Source: Platanthera guangdongensis
Lineage: Eukaryota > Streptophyta > Magnoliopsida > Asparagales > Orchidaceae
Assembly (NCBI GenBank): GCA_039583875.1
Contig: CM077158.1
Location: 243,459,447-243,523,446, forward strand
Reading direction: 5' to 3'
DNA: 64,000 nt
Shown: positions 46,201-53,340 of the stretch, one piece after another
How the letters are laid out: the number at the start of each line of letters is the position of its first letter
How positions within the stretch are numbered: position 1 is the first letter of the stretch
The notes under the pieces: generated by a model
Databases searched by the model: none
What the model saw: only the letters and a program-made list of their open reading frames with translations
What the model was told of the DNA's origin: nothing
Program-made: the position numbers and the translations under genes

Positions 46201-48799
46201 CCCCTCTGAACAACGGAGTTATGCCGTCGGCAAACCGTTTTGGATTGCGTATAGTAAAACCAAAAGGCGGGATTCCGCTATTGGTAGACTAGATTTGGAA
46301 AATTATAAATAGACTCCCATGGGGGGGGGGGGACGGTTTCTTCTTGCTTCCCCCTCCCCCAAGGCCGACTCCGGTCGGCGAGTGCTCTCAAGGCCCTCCA
46401 ATGTGCCCAACTCGGCATTGGTGAGAGAGGGGAAGCTCTCTTTGATCTTCGGGGTGTGTGGCGGGACCTTCTCGCTGCAGCTCGGGGTCTGTCTCTTAGT
46501 TCCAAGCAGCTGGCTAGGTGCTCTCGCTTGAGGAAAGTAGGTGCAAGCTACTCCACTTGGTCCGAACTTCTCAGGAAACCGAGTTCCGGTTTCAACAATT
46601 GGATGTACTTGAAAAATGTGAAAAAATTGAAAGAAATTTTATTGGGACATTTTGACTTGTGTTCCCTTCCCTTGCAAGAAGAAACTTTTCTTCAACAATA
46701 GAAAAAACGCTATTACCTTTTCTTTTATTGTTTTCTCCTCATATTCTATTCTTCAATTCTTCAAACCAACATTGCCTTTGTTTATCAAAAGGCGCATATT
46801 TTGGGATCTACTTTTACCTGAATAATTAGTTTTAAAAAGCACTTTTTTAGGCAGAACTCATTGTATATATGCATATAAATACTTGATAGTTGATTTCATT
46901 CCAAGGAGCTTCCATTTTAAACTCTTAAATGCATTATTTAGCAATTTAAGTGAAATATTCAGGTTCATGTTCCTCTCTGAAAATAATATTATAGGTGTTG
47001 GTTGAGCTAATTCCAACGAATTCACATCATGTGGGACCACCCATGCGTGAATTATCCCCGGTGACCCGTGCTGTTAATTAGTCCCACATTGTCTACCGCG
47101 CATCACCCGTCTGTGCTTTTAATCCCAGTCTCACTCCTCTCACTTTGAAGTTATGTTCCCTTATCCTGAATGTGGGATGAAATTCAAATTTTTTTCAAGA
47201 ATTGGGTCAGTTTCAGATTTTAAGCGTACTTTTTGTTCACATATTTGAGTGTGTGTTGATACTGATTCCTTAATATTATAGATACTGCTGGGTAATTTAA
47301 AAACTTATTTATTGCATATGCTTGTAGGTTGAAAGCTGATGGTGGCAGGGCTAATGGTGATGGAACAAGGAAGCATCACAACCGTGGAAGGCATTCTAGG
47401 GCAGTTCCTGCTCCAGAGGCTAATGCTGAGGTCCAAGCAAACCTTGAGGTATGACATGCTGAATGTTTTTTCCTTGTGCTTTACTTCCATCTTATAATTT
47501 TTTTTTAACTTTTGCACATCTATTTAATATGCTTCGCTTTCTATCTCGACTGGAGAGCACGTTTTTGTAAGAATTATAGTTACCTTCTTACTGACCATAT
47601 TTCTTTTTCATATCTGATTAATGAATACTAACATTTTTTATGAACGTAGTCGCATTAGGTAAATTGTAGAGAATATGTGAGAAGCTTGACTAAGATGGTT
47701 TGGACACGTGCAAGGGAGACCATTAGACACCTGTTAGACGTTGTGAGAGTCTAGTCACTAGGCATGTTAAACGAGGGAGGGGTAGACCAATAAAGACTTG
47801 GAATGAAACTATAAGGAAGGACATAGATGTACTTAGGCATTAGTGAGATTATGACACAAGATAGGGCACAATGACGACAAAGGATCCATATAGCCGACCC
47901 CACTATAGTGGGATAAAGGCTTGAGTGTTGATGTTGTTGTTGTGCGCCTGAAATTTTCATAGCCTTATCCCACAACGCCACCGCCATTGAATGCTTGGCA
48001 TGACAACGGTTATGACTGCTATTAAAAAAGAAAATTAGTTTTGAACATAAAAACGGGTAGAAATCCTTAGGCGAGGTCAGGCGTTTACGAACGACAGTTC
48101 ATAACCACCACGTTCGTGACAATAGTTATGACCGTCATTGAATGTATGTTTGGCATGACAACAGTTATGACCGCTATTAAAAAGGGAAATTAGTTTTGAA
48201 CATAAAAGTGGGTGGAATTCCTTAGGCGAGGTCGGGCGTTCACGAACGACGGTTCATAGCCACCGCGCTCGTGACCGCTGTCCTGCAACCGAGCAACCAG
48301 CCGCTCAATCAAAACATTCTCGACTGCGTGCTCAGACTTCCATCCAATTATGCAATGATGTCACCGTATGAATAGATAGATGTCAATACTATCCATCTGA
48401 TGTTATTTTGAAAAAGCCGCCGTCCGTACAATCGAGCAACCTCAAAATCATCTCTTTTCCTCGTTTCAGCAGAAAAGGCGCATAGTAGCACAGGTGAACT
48501 CAAAGAGCAAGAGCGAGAAATTCCCTCCCCCTCATCAAGACGGGGCCCTCGGCTACCCCGCCGGATCACCCGATCATATCGACACGACTTTGGATCCACA
48601 CGATGTTCCCTACAGCTCGGTACTTCCGTACCGCAAGGGCCAGCCGGACACCACGTGGTCCGGGCCGCTCGCAAAATCTGCGCTCGTCGACAACCCCAGG
48701 AGAAAGAAGCAGGCTGCCAGTCGGATATCCGCGAAAAATATCGGCGGTTCAAAGGAAGCCGAGAAAGTGAAGAACTACTCAAAGAGTTATTTGGGTTAA
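25826..48799 (+). CDS. CDK-like Ser/Thr protein kinase (IBS1/At1g54610 group), seven exons
   Basis: Exons: 25826-26146, 26235-26519, 26614-26931, 34024-34251, 40933-41033, 47328-47448, 48470-48799. The joined CDS is 1,704 nt, 567 residues, with no stop; all junctions keep frame. N-terminus MGCVLGR fits N-myristoylation plus palmitoylation, so membrane attachment is likely. The kinase domain starts about residue 102: glycine loop [10 protein letters not shown] (108-117), ATP lysine in VALKK (K131), SVKFMAREI helix where CDKs have [15 protein letters not shown] (D226), DFG (244-246), TLWYRPPE, and the C-lobe block [19 protein letters not shown]. After [20 protein letters not shown] comes a basic tail. 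These features define the plant CDKC-related group, including Arabidopsis IBS1; cyclin partner and substrates are unknown. Introns 3-5 (7.1, 6.7 and 6.3 kb) are filled with transposons. Intron 1 is GC-AG. Exon 6 is short and tail-coding, the least certain. Family certain, exact role not. Confidence 0.92.
26147..26234 (+). other. GC-AG intron 1 of the kinase gene
   Basis: The conserved protein junction [13 protein letters not shown] places the splice exactly at AAG/GCAGGC and TTAAG/ATC. No GT lies at a position that keeps frame, so the donor is GC. GC-AG introns are a known minority class with weaker donors. The intron is 88 nt. Confidence 0.75.
26975..27145. repeat. Small inverted repeat in kinase intron 3
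   Basis: GGCTATGTGCAG near 27001 is inverted as CTGCACATAGCC near 27106, with TATGCACATC and GCTTGCATATAG outside. Possibly a degraded MITE. The remaining stretch to 27375 shows nothing else. Confidence 0.45.
27375..28990. repeat. About 385-bp tandem array in kinase intron 3
   Basis: Four units (first partial) are marked by GGCCTCGGTTTTTACACACC, AATCGGTTCGGTTTGGTTC and GAGTTTGGCAGAACTAAAAA (near 27640, 28027, 28411 and 28793). The TCGGTTCGGTT words and the right end TTTATGCACACCCCCTAC look like the ends of a common CCGAACC-rich plant MITE, so the array may have grown from such an insertion. Hundred-codon frames in it are by-products. Confidence 0.88.
29190..30490 (-). pseudogene. Copia reverse transcriptase fragment in kinase intron 3
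   Basis: Minus strand, three blocks in order: [20 protein letters not shown] and [20 protein letters not shown] (29980-30249); [20 protein letters not shown] (29604-29972); [20 protein letters not shown] (29244-29585). The catalytic YVDD appears as YVHG, so both aspartates are lost. Integrase, gag and LTRs are absent. It is antisense to the kinase gene. Confidence 0.85.
30497..31543. repeat. 520-bp direct duplication in kinase intron 3
   Basis: The word CCGTTGACAAAGCTGGCATT occurs at about 30520 and 31040. The following 500 bp match closely, up to TCACACAAAATGAGAGGAAA. The second unit is cut at its end by the compact LTR element at 31549. The left edge touches the Copia RT fragment. Confidence 0.85.
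31549..33283 (-). mobile_element. Compact non-autonomous LTR retrotransposon (1.7 kb)
   Basis: Direct repeats of about 350 bp (31549-31898 and 32927-33283) begin TGCTACAACT / TGTTACGACTT and end GGGTGGCT / GGGTGGCA. The element is flanked by a perfect 5-bp target duplication AAAGG (31544-31548 and 33284-33288). The interior is about 1 kb and has no pol. Strand is inferred from a minus-strand gag-like frame starting next to the right LTR, where TGGTCCGACC could be a primer site. In size it resembles TRIM/SMART elements, though its LTRs are longer. Inserted in kinase intron 3. Confidence 0.82.
32270..32924 (-). CDS. Gag-like frame inside the compact LTR element
   Basis: Read from an ATG at about 32924 ([11 protein letters not shown]) this minus-strand frame runs to 32270. 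Its first part ([19 protein letters not shown]) looks like the N-terminal coiled coil of some Gypsy Gag proteins, followed by Asp/Ser-rich and Pro/Ser-rich low complexity. No capsid core or zinc knuckle is recognised. It may be a Gag remnant or captured sequence; the frame is open, but function is doubtful. The open frame extends upstream into the LTR (to 33097). Confidence 0.35.
33291..33480. repeat. Short tandem repeat in kinase intron 3
   Basis: Three copies of GGAACTTCTCAAGTTGTATA then AATTAACCAGTAGAAAC, two of them followed by ACAGACATCACTTTCAAAA. It directly follows the compact LTR element's target duplication. Confidence 0.8.
33481..34023. other. 3' end of kinase intron 3, no other features
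   Basis: AT-rich intron sequence, ending in a normal acceptor (CCTACCGTTTCAG). Nothing else recognised. Confidence 0.6.
34252..34799. other. 5' part of kinase intron 4, no other features
   Basis: The donor is GTGAGT, followed by AT-rich sequence without recognisable repeats or genes. Confidence 0.6.
34800..35690. repeat. 527-bp direct duplication, second unit split by a Copia insertion
   Basis: Unit 1 (34800-35326) and unit 2 share CAAGTCCATATAAAAG, CCCTCGGAAGCTCATCCTAA and GCGAAT.TTCCTATCTGATT (one mismatch). Unit 2 is broken at 35695 by the Copia element and resumes at 40286 with GAGTTCTTATTTAAAGTTGA, continuing to about 40440. So the duplication came first, the transposon second. Confidence 0.88.
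35896..36944 (+). other. Pyrimidine-rich Copia leader where gag is expected
   Basis: About 1 kb of CTTCTCTTNTCGCCGCGG-like low complexity with many AACCGC and CGCGGTTT words. Open frames of 119-180 codons exist in all phases but show no gag block or CCHC knuckle. It resembles the leader of the 9-17 kb Copia element, which does keep gag. Probably gag was deleted or replaced by leader expansion. Confidence 0.6.
36945..40104 (+). pseudogene. Copia pol polyprotein (protease, integrase, RT, RNase H), inactivated
   Basis: Protease: [19 protein letters not shown] (36945-37394), with the active-site glycine changed to Glu. Integrase: [20 protein letters not shown] and [19 protein letters not shown] (37643-37894); a TAA stop follows, then [20 protein letters not shown] (to 38737). 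[22 protein letters not shown] and [19 protein letters not shown] (38692-39117); [11 protein letters not shown] is intact (39114-39731). RNase [21 protein letters not shown], then a stop at 39729, and [25 protein letters not shown] block (to 40104). At least four stops or frameshifts. Domain order and content define Ty1/Copia. Confidence 0.9.
40441..40932. other. 3' end of kinase intron 4, no other features
   Basis: AT-rich intron ending with acceptor TTGCTTTACAAG. No repeat or gene recognised. Confidence 0.6.
41034..41512. other. 5' part of kinase intron 5, no other features
   Basis: The donor is GTTTTG after AAG, weaker than usual. AT-rich sequence with nothing recognisable up to the LTR-like sequence at 41513. 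Confidence 0.55.
41513..42224 (+). mobile_element. Copia-like LTR and leader relic
   Basis: TGTTGGCATATTGAGTTTAG starts an LTR-like stretch (41513 to about 41651), followed by TGATATTAGAGCC, a degraded tRNA-iMet primer site (TGGTATCAGAGC with two changes). After it comes a leader with five or so roughly 35-bp repeats (GCTAGCGGGAACTCGCCATC, 42000-42220). No gag, pol or second LTR follows. Frames of 76-129 codons here show no known domain. Confidence 0.55.
42229..42812. mobile_element. MITE with GAAGCACCGGTAC ends
   Basis: The left end GAAGCACCGGTACGGGTACG is inverted at the right end as GGTACCGGTATGTGACC...GTATCGGTGCTTC. The interior is AT-rich (42320-42710). About 580 bp, non-coding. The TACCGGTAC-rich arms can form a long stem. 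Target duplication not resolved. Confidence 0.7.
42813..43409. other. Intron 5 segment with a partial MITE end and TA microsatellite
   Basis: GAGGCTTCATTTGGTTTAGC near 42957 resembles a MITE end, but no partner was found. A (TA)n run lies at 43238-43261. A GC-richer stretch (43310-43410, CCGCCGTC words) precedes the Gypsy-like LTR relic. Confidence 0.45.
43410..44318 (+). mobile_element. Diverged solo LTR related to the 1-8.9 kb Gypsy element
   Basis: It carries, in the same order as the large LTR: ACAATCCCGTATTTGCAGAG, AATATACTAGTAGGGGGAGG, a GC-rich minisatellite (43590-43920; CGCCAGACCGCCGTCTCGCC units), CTATAAATAG (44051-44060), AGCTCAGCATTGGCTAGGGA, GGTCCGTGACAT and the terminal TTTCAACA. 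The minisatellite sequence is wholly different from the 51-bp repeat although flanks are clearly homologous. Left edge uncertain; the 75- and 79-bp arrays are absent. The CGGCGACCCCGCCAGTTGG after the end looks like a primer-site remnant. Confidence 0.8.
44440..44905 (+). pseudogene. Copia integrase fragment
   Basis: Plus strand: [19 protein letters not shown], then [12 protein letters not shown], a stop, [14 protein letters not shown], and (44708-44908) [20 protein letters not shown] and [16 protein letters not shown]. Stops and frameshifts interrupt it. No LTRs or RT adjoin. Similar to the integrase of the intron 4 element but clearly diverged. Confidence 0.85.
44906..45885. other. G-rich then AT-rich segment of intron 5, origin unknown
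   Basis: 44930-45480 is G-rich on the plus strand, with GGCGGCGGCGGCGGCGGCAG at 45307 and many GTGGGG words. A 120-codon Pro/Ser-rich minus-strand frame there is low complexity and not accepted. 45480-45885 is ordinary AT-rich DNA. Confidence 0.4.
45886..46597 (+). mobile_element. Second diverged LTR relic with GC-rich minisatellite
   Basis: The layout is the same as the other Gypsy-like LTRs. A minisatellite of about 33 bp (CCCAGGGGCGAGTTCCAGGC, 45913-46140) precedes ATTATAAATAG (46302-46312), then CAACTCGGCATTGGTGAGAG (compare AGCTCAGCATTGGCTAGGG in the other two), and the terminal GGTTTCAACA. No gag follows. The left edge is not fixed. Confidence 0.7.
46598..47327. other. 3' end of kinase intron 5, no gene seen
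   Basis: Mostly AT-rich. One short stretch (46990-47130, GTGGGACCACCCATGCGTG) is GC-richer and unassigned. The acceptor is ATATGCTTGTAG. Confidence 0.5.
47655..47942 (+). mobile_element. RTE LINE 3' end, truncated copy 3, in kinase intron 6
   Basis: AGATGGTTTGGACACGTGC then CAAGGGAGACCATTAGACAC is the end of the LINE ORF, followed by GGGGTAGACCAATAAAGACT and the shared tail ending GTTGATGTTGTTGTTG. It is the longest 3' copy after 18010-18680. Confidence 0.85.
47985..48285. repeat. 151-bp direct duplication in kinase intron 6
   Basis: Two units starting CATTGAATG (47985 and 48136) share GGCATGACAAC, TTAGTTTTGAACATAAAA and CCTTAGGCGAGGTC. Words such as GGTTATGACCG resemble the palindromic MITE arms (CGGTCATGACCG), but no full MITE is present. 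Confidence 0.8.
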
Positions 48800-49060
48800 A
48801 ATGCAAGAGCTGTTTGATTTTGATAGAGAAGTGGAGGTGGGGTCATGTTGTGGCATTCTTTTCTCTCAGCATGTTCCTTTCCCTTTCTCCTGTTACTTGT
48901 GTGCTATAGAGTTGAAATAGAGATGGGGGTAGTAGGATTTTCTTAGCTTTTGTATATTTCTCTCCCTTTTTACTGTATTTTTCATTCAGACCATATCTTG
49001 GTTTAGGTCATATTATTGGGGTGAATAAAGCTAGTATTTGCAGTTAGGGTTTGATTGAAA
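48800..49060 (+). terminator. 3' UTR and polyadenylation region of the kinase gene
   Basis: T-rich sequence after the TAA, with AATAAA at 49023-49028 (GTGAATAAAGCTAG). It is the first good plant near-upstream element after the stop codon. The cleavage site is not determined. Confidence 0.55.
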
Positions 49061-49254
49061 TGTTGCTCCGGGGGCTGCTACTTCTGACATATCTATCGTT
49101 ATTTGGGTATCATATTAATTTTTTTGGGCCCCTCCAAAAGTGGAGATTGGCTGATTGTGTATCTTTCTTTAGGTCTTTTTATCCGAGTGTTATGAAATAT
49201 GAATTTTTAGGGGAGGTTTTTGTAATTTCAAAAGTATGAAAAGTGCAACCTGTA

Positions 49255-49483
49255 ATTTAGGGTTTATTTGGAAAGGCGTTTTGCTCAGGCGGTGGGAGGA
49301 GATGGTCCGTTGTTGGAACCGGCGGGGGGAGGCCGCGGTTCGAATACCGTTGTTTTCCTCCATTTTTCATGGCGCGGCGGGCGCAAACGGAGTAAACGCC
49401 GTCAACGCTAGCCAGCCATTTGGTTACCCACCCTGCGGTAGCGTTTGCTCCAAACGGAGCCCTCCAAACGCCTTGCCAAACAA

Positions 49484-49487
<4 letters not shown>
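49255..49487. mobile_element. MITE with GTTTATTTGGAAAGGCG ends
   Basis: The left GTTTATTTGGAAAGGCGTTT is inverted at the right as AAACGCCTTGCCAAACAAC. The middle is GC-rich (GGCGCGGCGGGCGCAAACGG). Non-coding; lies just after the kinase 3' UTR. Confidence 0.65.

Positions 49488-49544
<57 letters not shown>
49488..49544. repeat. CT then TA microsatellite
   Basis: (CT)n followed by (TA)n, directly before the Helitron start. The same setting is seen at 60533-60548. Confidence 0.9.
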
Positions 49545-49547
<3 letters not shown>

Positions 49548-49664
49548 ATACTATTCTATAAAGGAAAACTTCCCTTTGGTGCAACATTCATAAAGCCTAA
49601 AATACCCTCAATCTTTTACTTTAAGACTAACATAAATTCAAAAATATTCAAATACATTTGAAAA

Positions 49665-50005
49665 TTAAAGGTTACTTATGTAATTGCATCATAAAGTCAC
49701 CAAATAAAGCTGATAGCAGACAATTATGAGGCACAATGTCCAAAAAAATATCATGTCAAGTGCTCTCATTAACCCTATCAGCTTTCAGTTGCTTCATTAC
49801 TAATATATATTTATATATTATATATATTTATAATATATTATGTAATTGCACTCTAAAGTCACCTCCAAAATAAAGCTGATAACAGTCAATTATGAGGCAC
49901 AATGTCCAAAAAACATCATGTCAAGTGCTCTCATTACACCCTATCAGCTGTCTCTTATTACTAATATATATTTATATATTATATATTATTTATAATATAT
50001 TATAT
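49665..50005. repeat. 167-bp tandem duplication inside Helitron A
   Basis: Two units share TATGTAATTGCA, AATTATGAGGCACAATGTCC and TCATGTCAAGTGCTCTCATT, starting near 49673 and 49840. Each ends in a TATATATTTATATATTATAT run. Confidence 0.88.
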
Positions 50006-50116
50006 AAATATACTATATCATATTGCATAGGTGTGAAGCCCGCCGGGCGCGGAGAAGCCCGCGCCGCGACTGTGTACTGTCGCGCGGGCACGAGGGCCGG
50101 AGGCCCGTGCCTGTCT

Positions 50117-50310
50117 CCCACGACAAAAGTCGACGACAAATGTCGCCCCCCACGACAAATGTCGCCCCCACGACAAATGTAATCACCCACGACAAATGTC
50201 GCCGCCCACGACAAATGTCGCACCACCGGCGAATGTCGCACCCCCAGCGAATGTCGCACTCCGCCGATTGTCGCACCCAGCCGATTGTCGCACCCCGGCC
50301 GAATGTGTCG
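50117..50310. repeat. Minisatellite of short palindromes inside Helitron A
   Basis: About eleven units of 17-20 bp, mostly CGACAAATGTCGC followed by C-rich spacers, later changing to GCGAATGTCGCAC and GCCGATTGTCGCAC. In the first half each unit is a CGACA/TGTCG palindrome with a 2-base loop; in the second half the left arm has mutated and the right TGTCGCAC is kept. Confidence 0.85.
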
Positions 50311-50338
50311 AGGGCCGAAGGCCCGTGCCTGTCACTTG

Positions 50339-50460
50339 TATATAGATATATGTATATGTAGACATGCACATGAGTGACAGACCCGGGGCTTCGCCCCTAT
50401 GACAAATCACGACAGTGCCTCGACCGCAATAGACTTGGGGCTATGCCTTTCAATTATTTA
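50339..50460 (-). mobile_element. Helitron 3'-end relic, opposite strand
   Basis: On the minus strand GTCGTGATTTGTCATAGGGG is followed by GGGGCGAAGCCCC, GGGTCTGTCACTCATG. This hairpin-plus-CAC ending resembles the 3' ends of the two mini-Helitrons. No matching 5' end was found. Confidence 0.45.
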
Positions 50461-50823
50461 ATGTAACTTAAAATAAACATCAAGCATGTTATTTTCGAAA
50501 AGATCATATCTAATGATAGCCTACCATAAGGTACAGGAGCTTTATTAATTTTTTAAAAATTTTAGGAATTTTCATGTTATTTTTAATTTTGAAATAAAGT
50601 ATAATTATTTCAATAGACGTTTTATTTCAATTTTTTAAAATAGATTATAATAAATATTAAGTTATAAAATAAGAACATTTTTGACACTTTTGAATGTTTA
50701 ATTAAAGACAATTTTTTCCTTTTTAATATTATATATATATATATGGAAAGAGAGATATATAGAGAGAGAGAGAACGCATCTTTTGGATAATTTCATGAAG
50801 AGCAATTTAAGATGGAATATTGG
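50461..50823. other. AT-rich spacer with TA and GA runs
   Basis: AT-rich, with (TA)n and (GA)n near 50732-50775. No gene. Confidence 0.6.
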
Positions 50824-50953
50824 GGCTCCGTTTGGGAGGACTTATTTTCACCGGTCAAGCGGTCACGACCGCATGAATCTGGCCGTAATTAAAATGCGGT
50901 TCATGCGGTCGTGACTGCTTGACCGGTGAAAATAAGTCCTCCCAAACGGAGCC
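50824..50953. mobile_element. Palindromic MITE, copy 2 (130 bp)
   Basis: GGCTCCGTTTGGGAGGACTT, ATTTTCACCGGTCAAGCGGT, CACGACCGCATGAA and their near-perfect inverse to CCTCCCAAACGGAGCC. The whole element is one hairpin with a loop around CTGGCCGTAATTAAAATG. Flanks TGG and TGC suggest a decayed 3-bp duplication. Confidence 0.92.
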
Positions 50954-51281
50954 TGCATGTGCCAAACTACGGCGGCTACTTGCATTTTGTTTGGCATGAC
51001 AGGTTGCAATCACCAAAATTGTCTTATAATCACAACTTTCCTGCCCACCACTGCTTTGCCAAACGGAGTCTTAGTTAAGGTAAAAAAAATGAAAATTGGA
51101 ACTCTGATCGGCTAAACTTGTTAGCGGACCAACATTGTCGAAAGAGGAAATTTCTGAGCGATGACGAACAATTTAATTTTCGAGCCGTGAAGCGTTCTTG
51201 GAGCAACATTTCACTTAGAACGGAGAAGAAAAGCCAGCAGCAGTAAAGCAGCGTTCAAAGAATAACTTTTGAATAGACTTT

Positions 51282-51409
51282 GGCTCCGTTTGGGGGGACT
51301 TATTTTCACCGATCAAGCGATTACAGCCGCATGAACCTGACCTTAATTAAGATCCGGTTCATGCGCTCGTGATCGTTTGACCGGTAAAAATAAGTTTCCA
51401 AACGGAGCC
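51282..51409. mobile_element. Palindromic MITE, copy 3 (128 bp)
   Basis: Same ends and arms as copy 2, with more substitutions in the stem (GATCAAGCGATTACAGCCGC). TTT flanks both sides (51279-51281 and 51410-51412), consistent with a 3-bp target duplication. Confidence 0.9.
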
Positions 51410-53340
51410 TTTATAAAGTCGTTAGTCGCAAACACGAAAACTAACCTTTGCTGCATGATAGCTATCAGAGTGGGACTTGCAAAAATAAGGTTCGCAGAAT
51501 CCGCAGAAATACAACAAAAAATACTACGACGTAGCGTTTAATTTGATCATTTGCATGTATTATGAGGAGTTGAACATAACAACAAACGGTGAGTTGTCCC
51601 CGAATTAGTGGCCACATCACGAGGCGAAATTCTCACCCTAGCCAAACTAGACTACTGGTCACTCCACGAGGCGAAATTTCTCCCTCATCTCACACTAGTC
51701 ACCACACCATGAGGCGAATTCTCTCCCAAGTCGTTTACAAGGTTCCCTCCCACTCACTTTCTTGAGTTATCTCGATAAGTCTGCAACCTGTGCCATGGTT
51801 GATGGCCCCGCTCGAGTTCTAAGTCCGAGTGGCCCCGTGAGGATGCGGAAAGCCAATCCAATGATAAGAGCGGTGAAATGAGCTCTCTTCGCTTCACTCG
51901 CCTCACGGCTTTGATAAACTCGATTAGACACCCACAGTGCAGGCGATTTTGCACACACAAAAGTGAAAGGGTAAAACACAAGAATGAAAAATGGATGCAA
52001 TAGGTAACAACATGAAAACTTCTCTAGAGGTGGATTCCTCTTCTGATGAGCATTTAGTTGATGGAGGGTTTTGTGCTCTCTCTATCTACTCCCTTAACAT
52101 AGGCATTGTAAACCCAAGGAAGAGAGGATTCTTTTTTCATTTTCCTTGTAGGATATGCAATATGTTTTGGAAGTCTCCTCTCCAAGTCCAAAAATGGTGA
52201 TTTGTGAGAAAAGTATGTTTGCATATCGGCTCACCCTTTGTCTTACGGCTCATCCCCCAAGAGGGATTCGCCTATTGGCTCGCCCTCCTCACCTATCGGC
52301 CACGCAAGTTCGCCTATCGGCTCACCGACATAAAATCGGCTTTGTCGCTCGATTGATTTCTCTTTGATCATTCTTTGTGAACTCTTAACTTAAGTTCTAC
52401 CCTCCAGGACTGAACAAATGGAAGAGCAAAGAGAAAAGAGAGGTTCTAGATATGCATGAACTTAGTTTCATTCGTTATTACAGTCACTCTTCAAAAGTAG
52501 AAGTGGAGGATGACGGAGAAGCCCTTTAATGATCGCCTTGATAGAAGCACTCTCCACAAGATGGCCCAAAACCCCTTGATAATGGGTGTGCTAGTGCAAA
52601 CTATGGTATAGCGAGCAAGAACAATCTAAGTTATAATGTTGCGTGCACGCCTACACCCATTAGGAGAGTCCACGAAGAAGATGCTATAAACTTGTCTTCT
52701 CTTGAAGTTGCTTTGAAGTCTACTTAGGCATTTCTCTGGGGTATTGCTTTTGTTGGAGGGTACAAGGCATGTCTTCGTTGAGGCCTTACGACATCCTATT
52801 ATTGTGTTTGGTGTTGTAAATCAATGTAGGTTGCCTCCACATTCTCTTGTAGCCTTACTTTATATTCAATATAACTGTCTAGTACGATAGGTAACCGTCA
52901 TGACCCGCCCTATTTACATGTTTTTTTAACAGTAAAGCAACAAAAGTTGTGCTTGCAATAGATACCAAACAACACCCCATTAATTTAAGCAGAAGATGAT
53001 TGACACTATCAACAGAGTATCACAAAGGAATTGAGTTTAATCCCTATTTGAATGCCCAGGCATTAGGGAGAAAAAAATAAAGACAGGAACGAGTCTTCAG
53101 TAAAGAAAGGAGAGAATGCAGCAAATTAGGAAATGAGAACCCTACAGGAACAGTAATTGGCAACATCGAGGAGGCCTATATACTCCAAGCCATTGCTATG
53201 TGAAGTGAGAACTGAGAAAAACTAAGATTCAGTGGTAAATGACATGACAGAAAAACTGAGAAGAGTAATTTCAGCAGGGGAGGGCAAAAAATGAAATAAG
53301 ATCTGAAAGTGGGAACCCTATCGCTCCATCGAGCAGCAAA
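51410..53340. other. Intergenic DNA with short repeats, no gene seen
   Basis: Two local repeats: three copies of CACGAGGCGAAATT-like words at about 51608-51715, and CGCCTATCGGCTCACC-like words at 52225-52330. The GC-rich repeat style recalls the LTR minisatellites described elsewhere, but no LTR edges or TATA were identified. Small open frames (60-77 codons) have no recognised content. Confidence 0.45.

Larger units (their letters stand above)
49545..50338 (+). mobile_element. Non-autonomous Helitron-like element A (794 bp)
   Basis: It starts TCTATACTATTCTATAAAGG in a TA repeat and ends with a hairpin-forming GGGCCGAAGGCCC, then GTGCCTGTCACTTG before TATATA. Flanking A and T with no target duplication suit a Helitron. 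The end is CTTG, not the usual CTRR, which lowers certainty. The 5' end, including TTTGGTGCAACATT, is shared with the element at 60549. Inside are a 167-bp duplication and a palindromic minisatellite. No helicase or Rep. Confidence 0.7.

Noticed and set aside
52000..52370. Small frames of 69-70 codons
   Set aside because: No domain, no neighbours, and they overlap local CGCCTATCGGCTC repeats.
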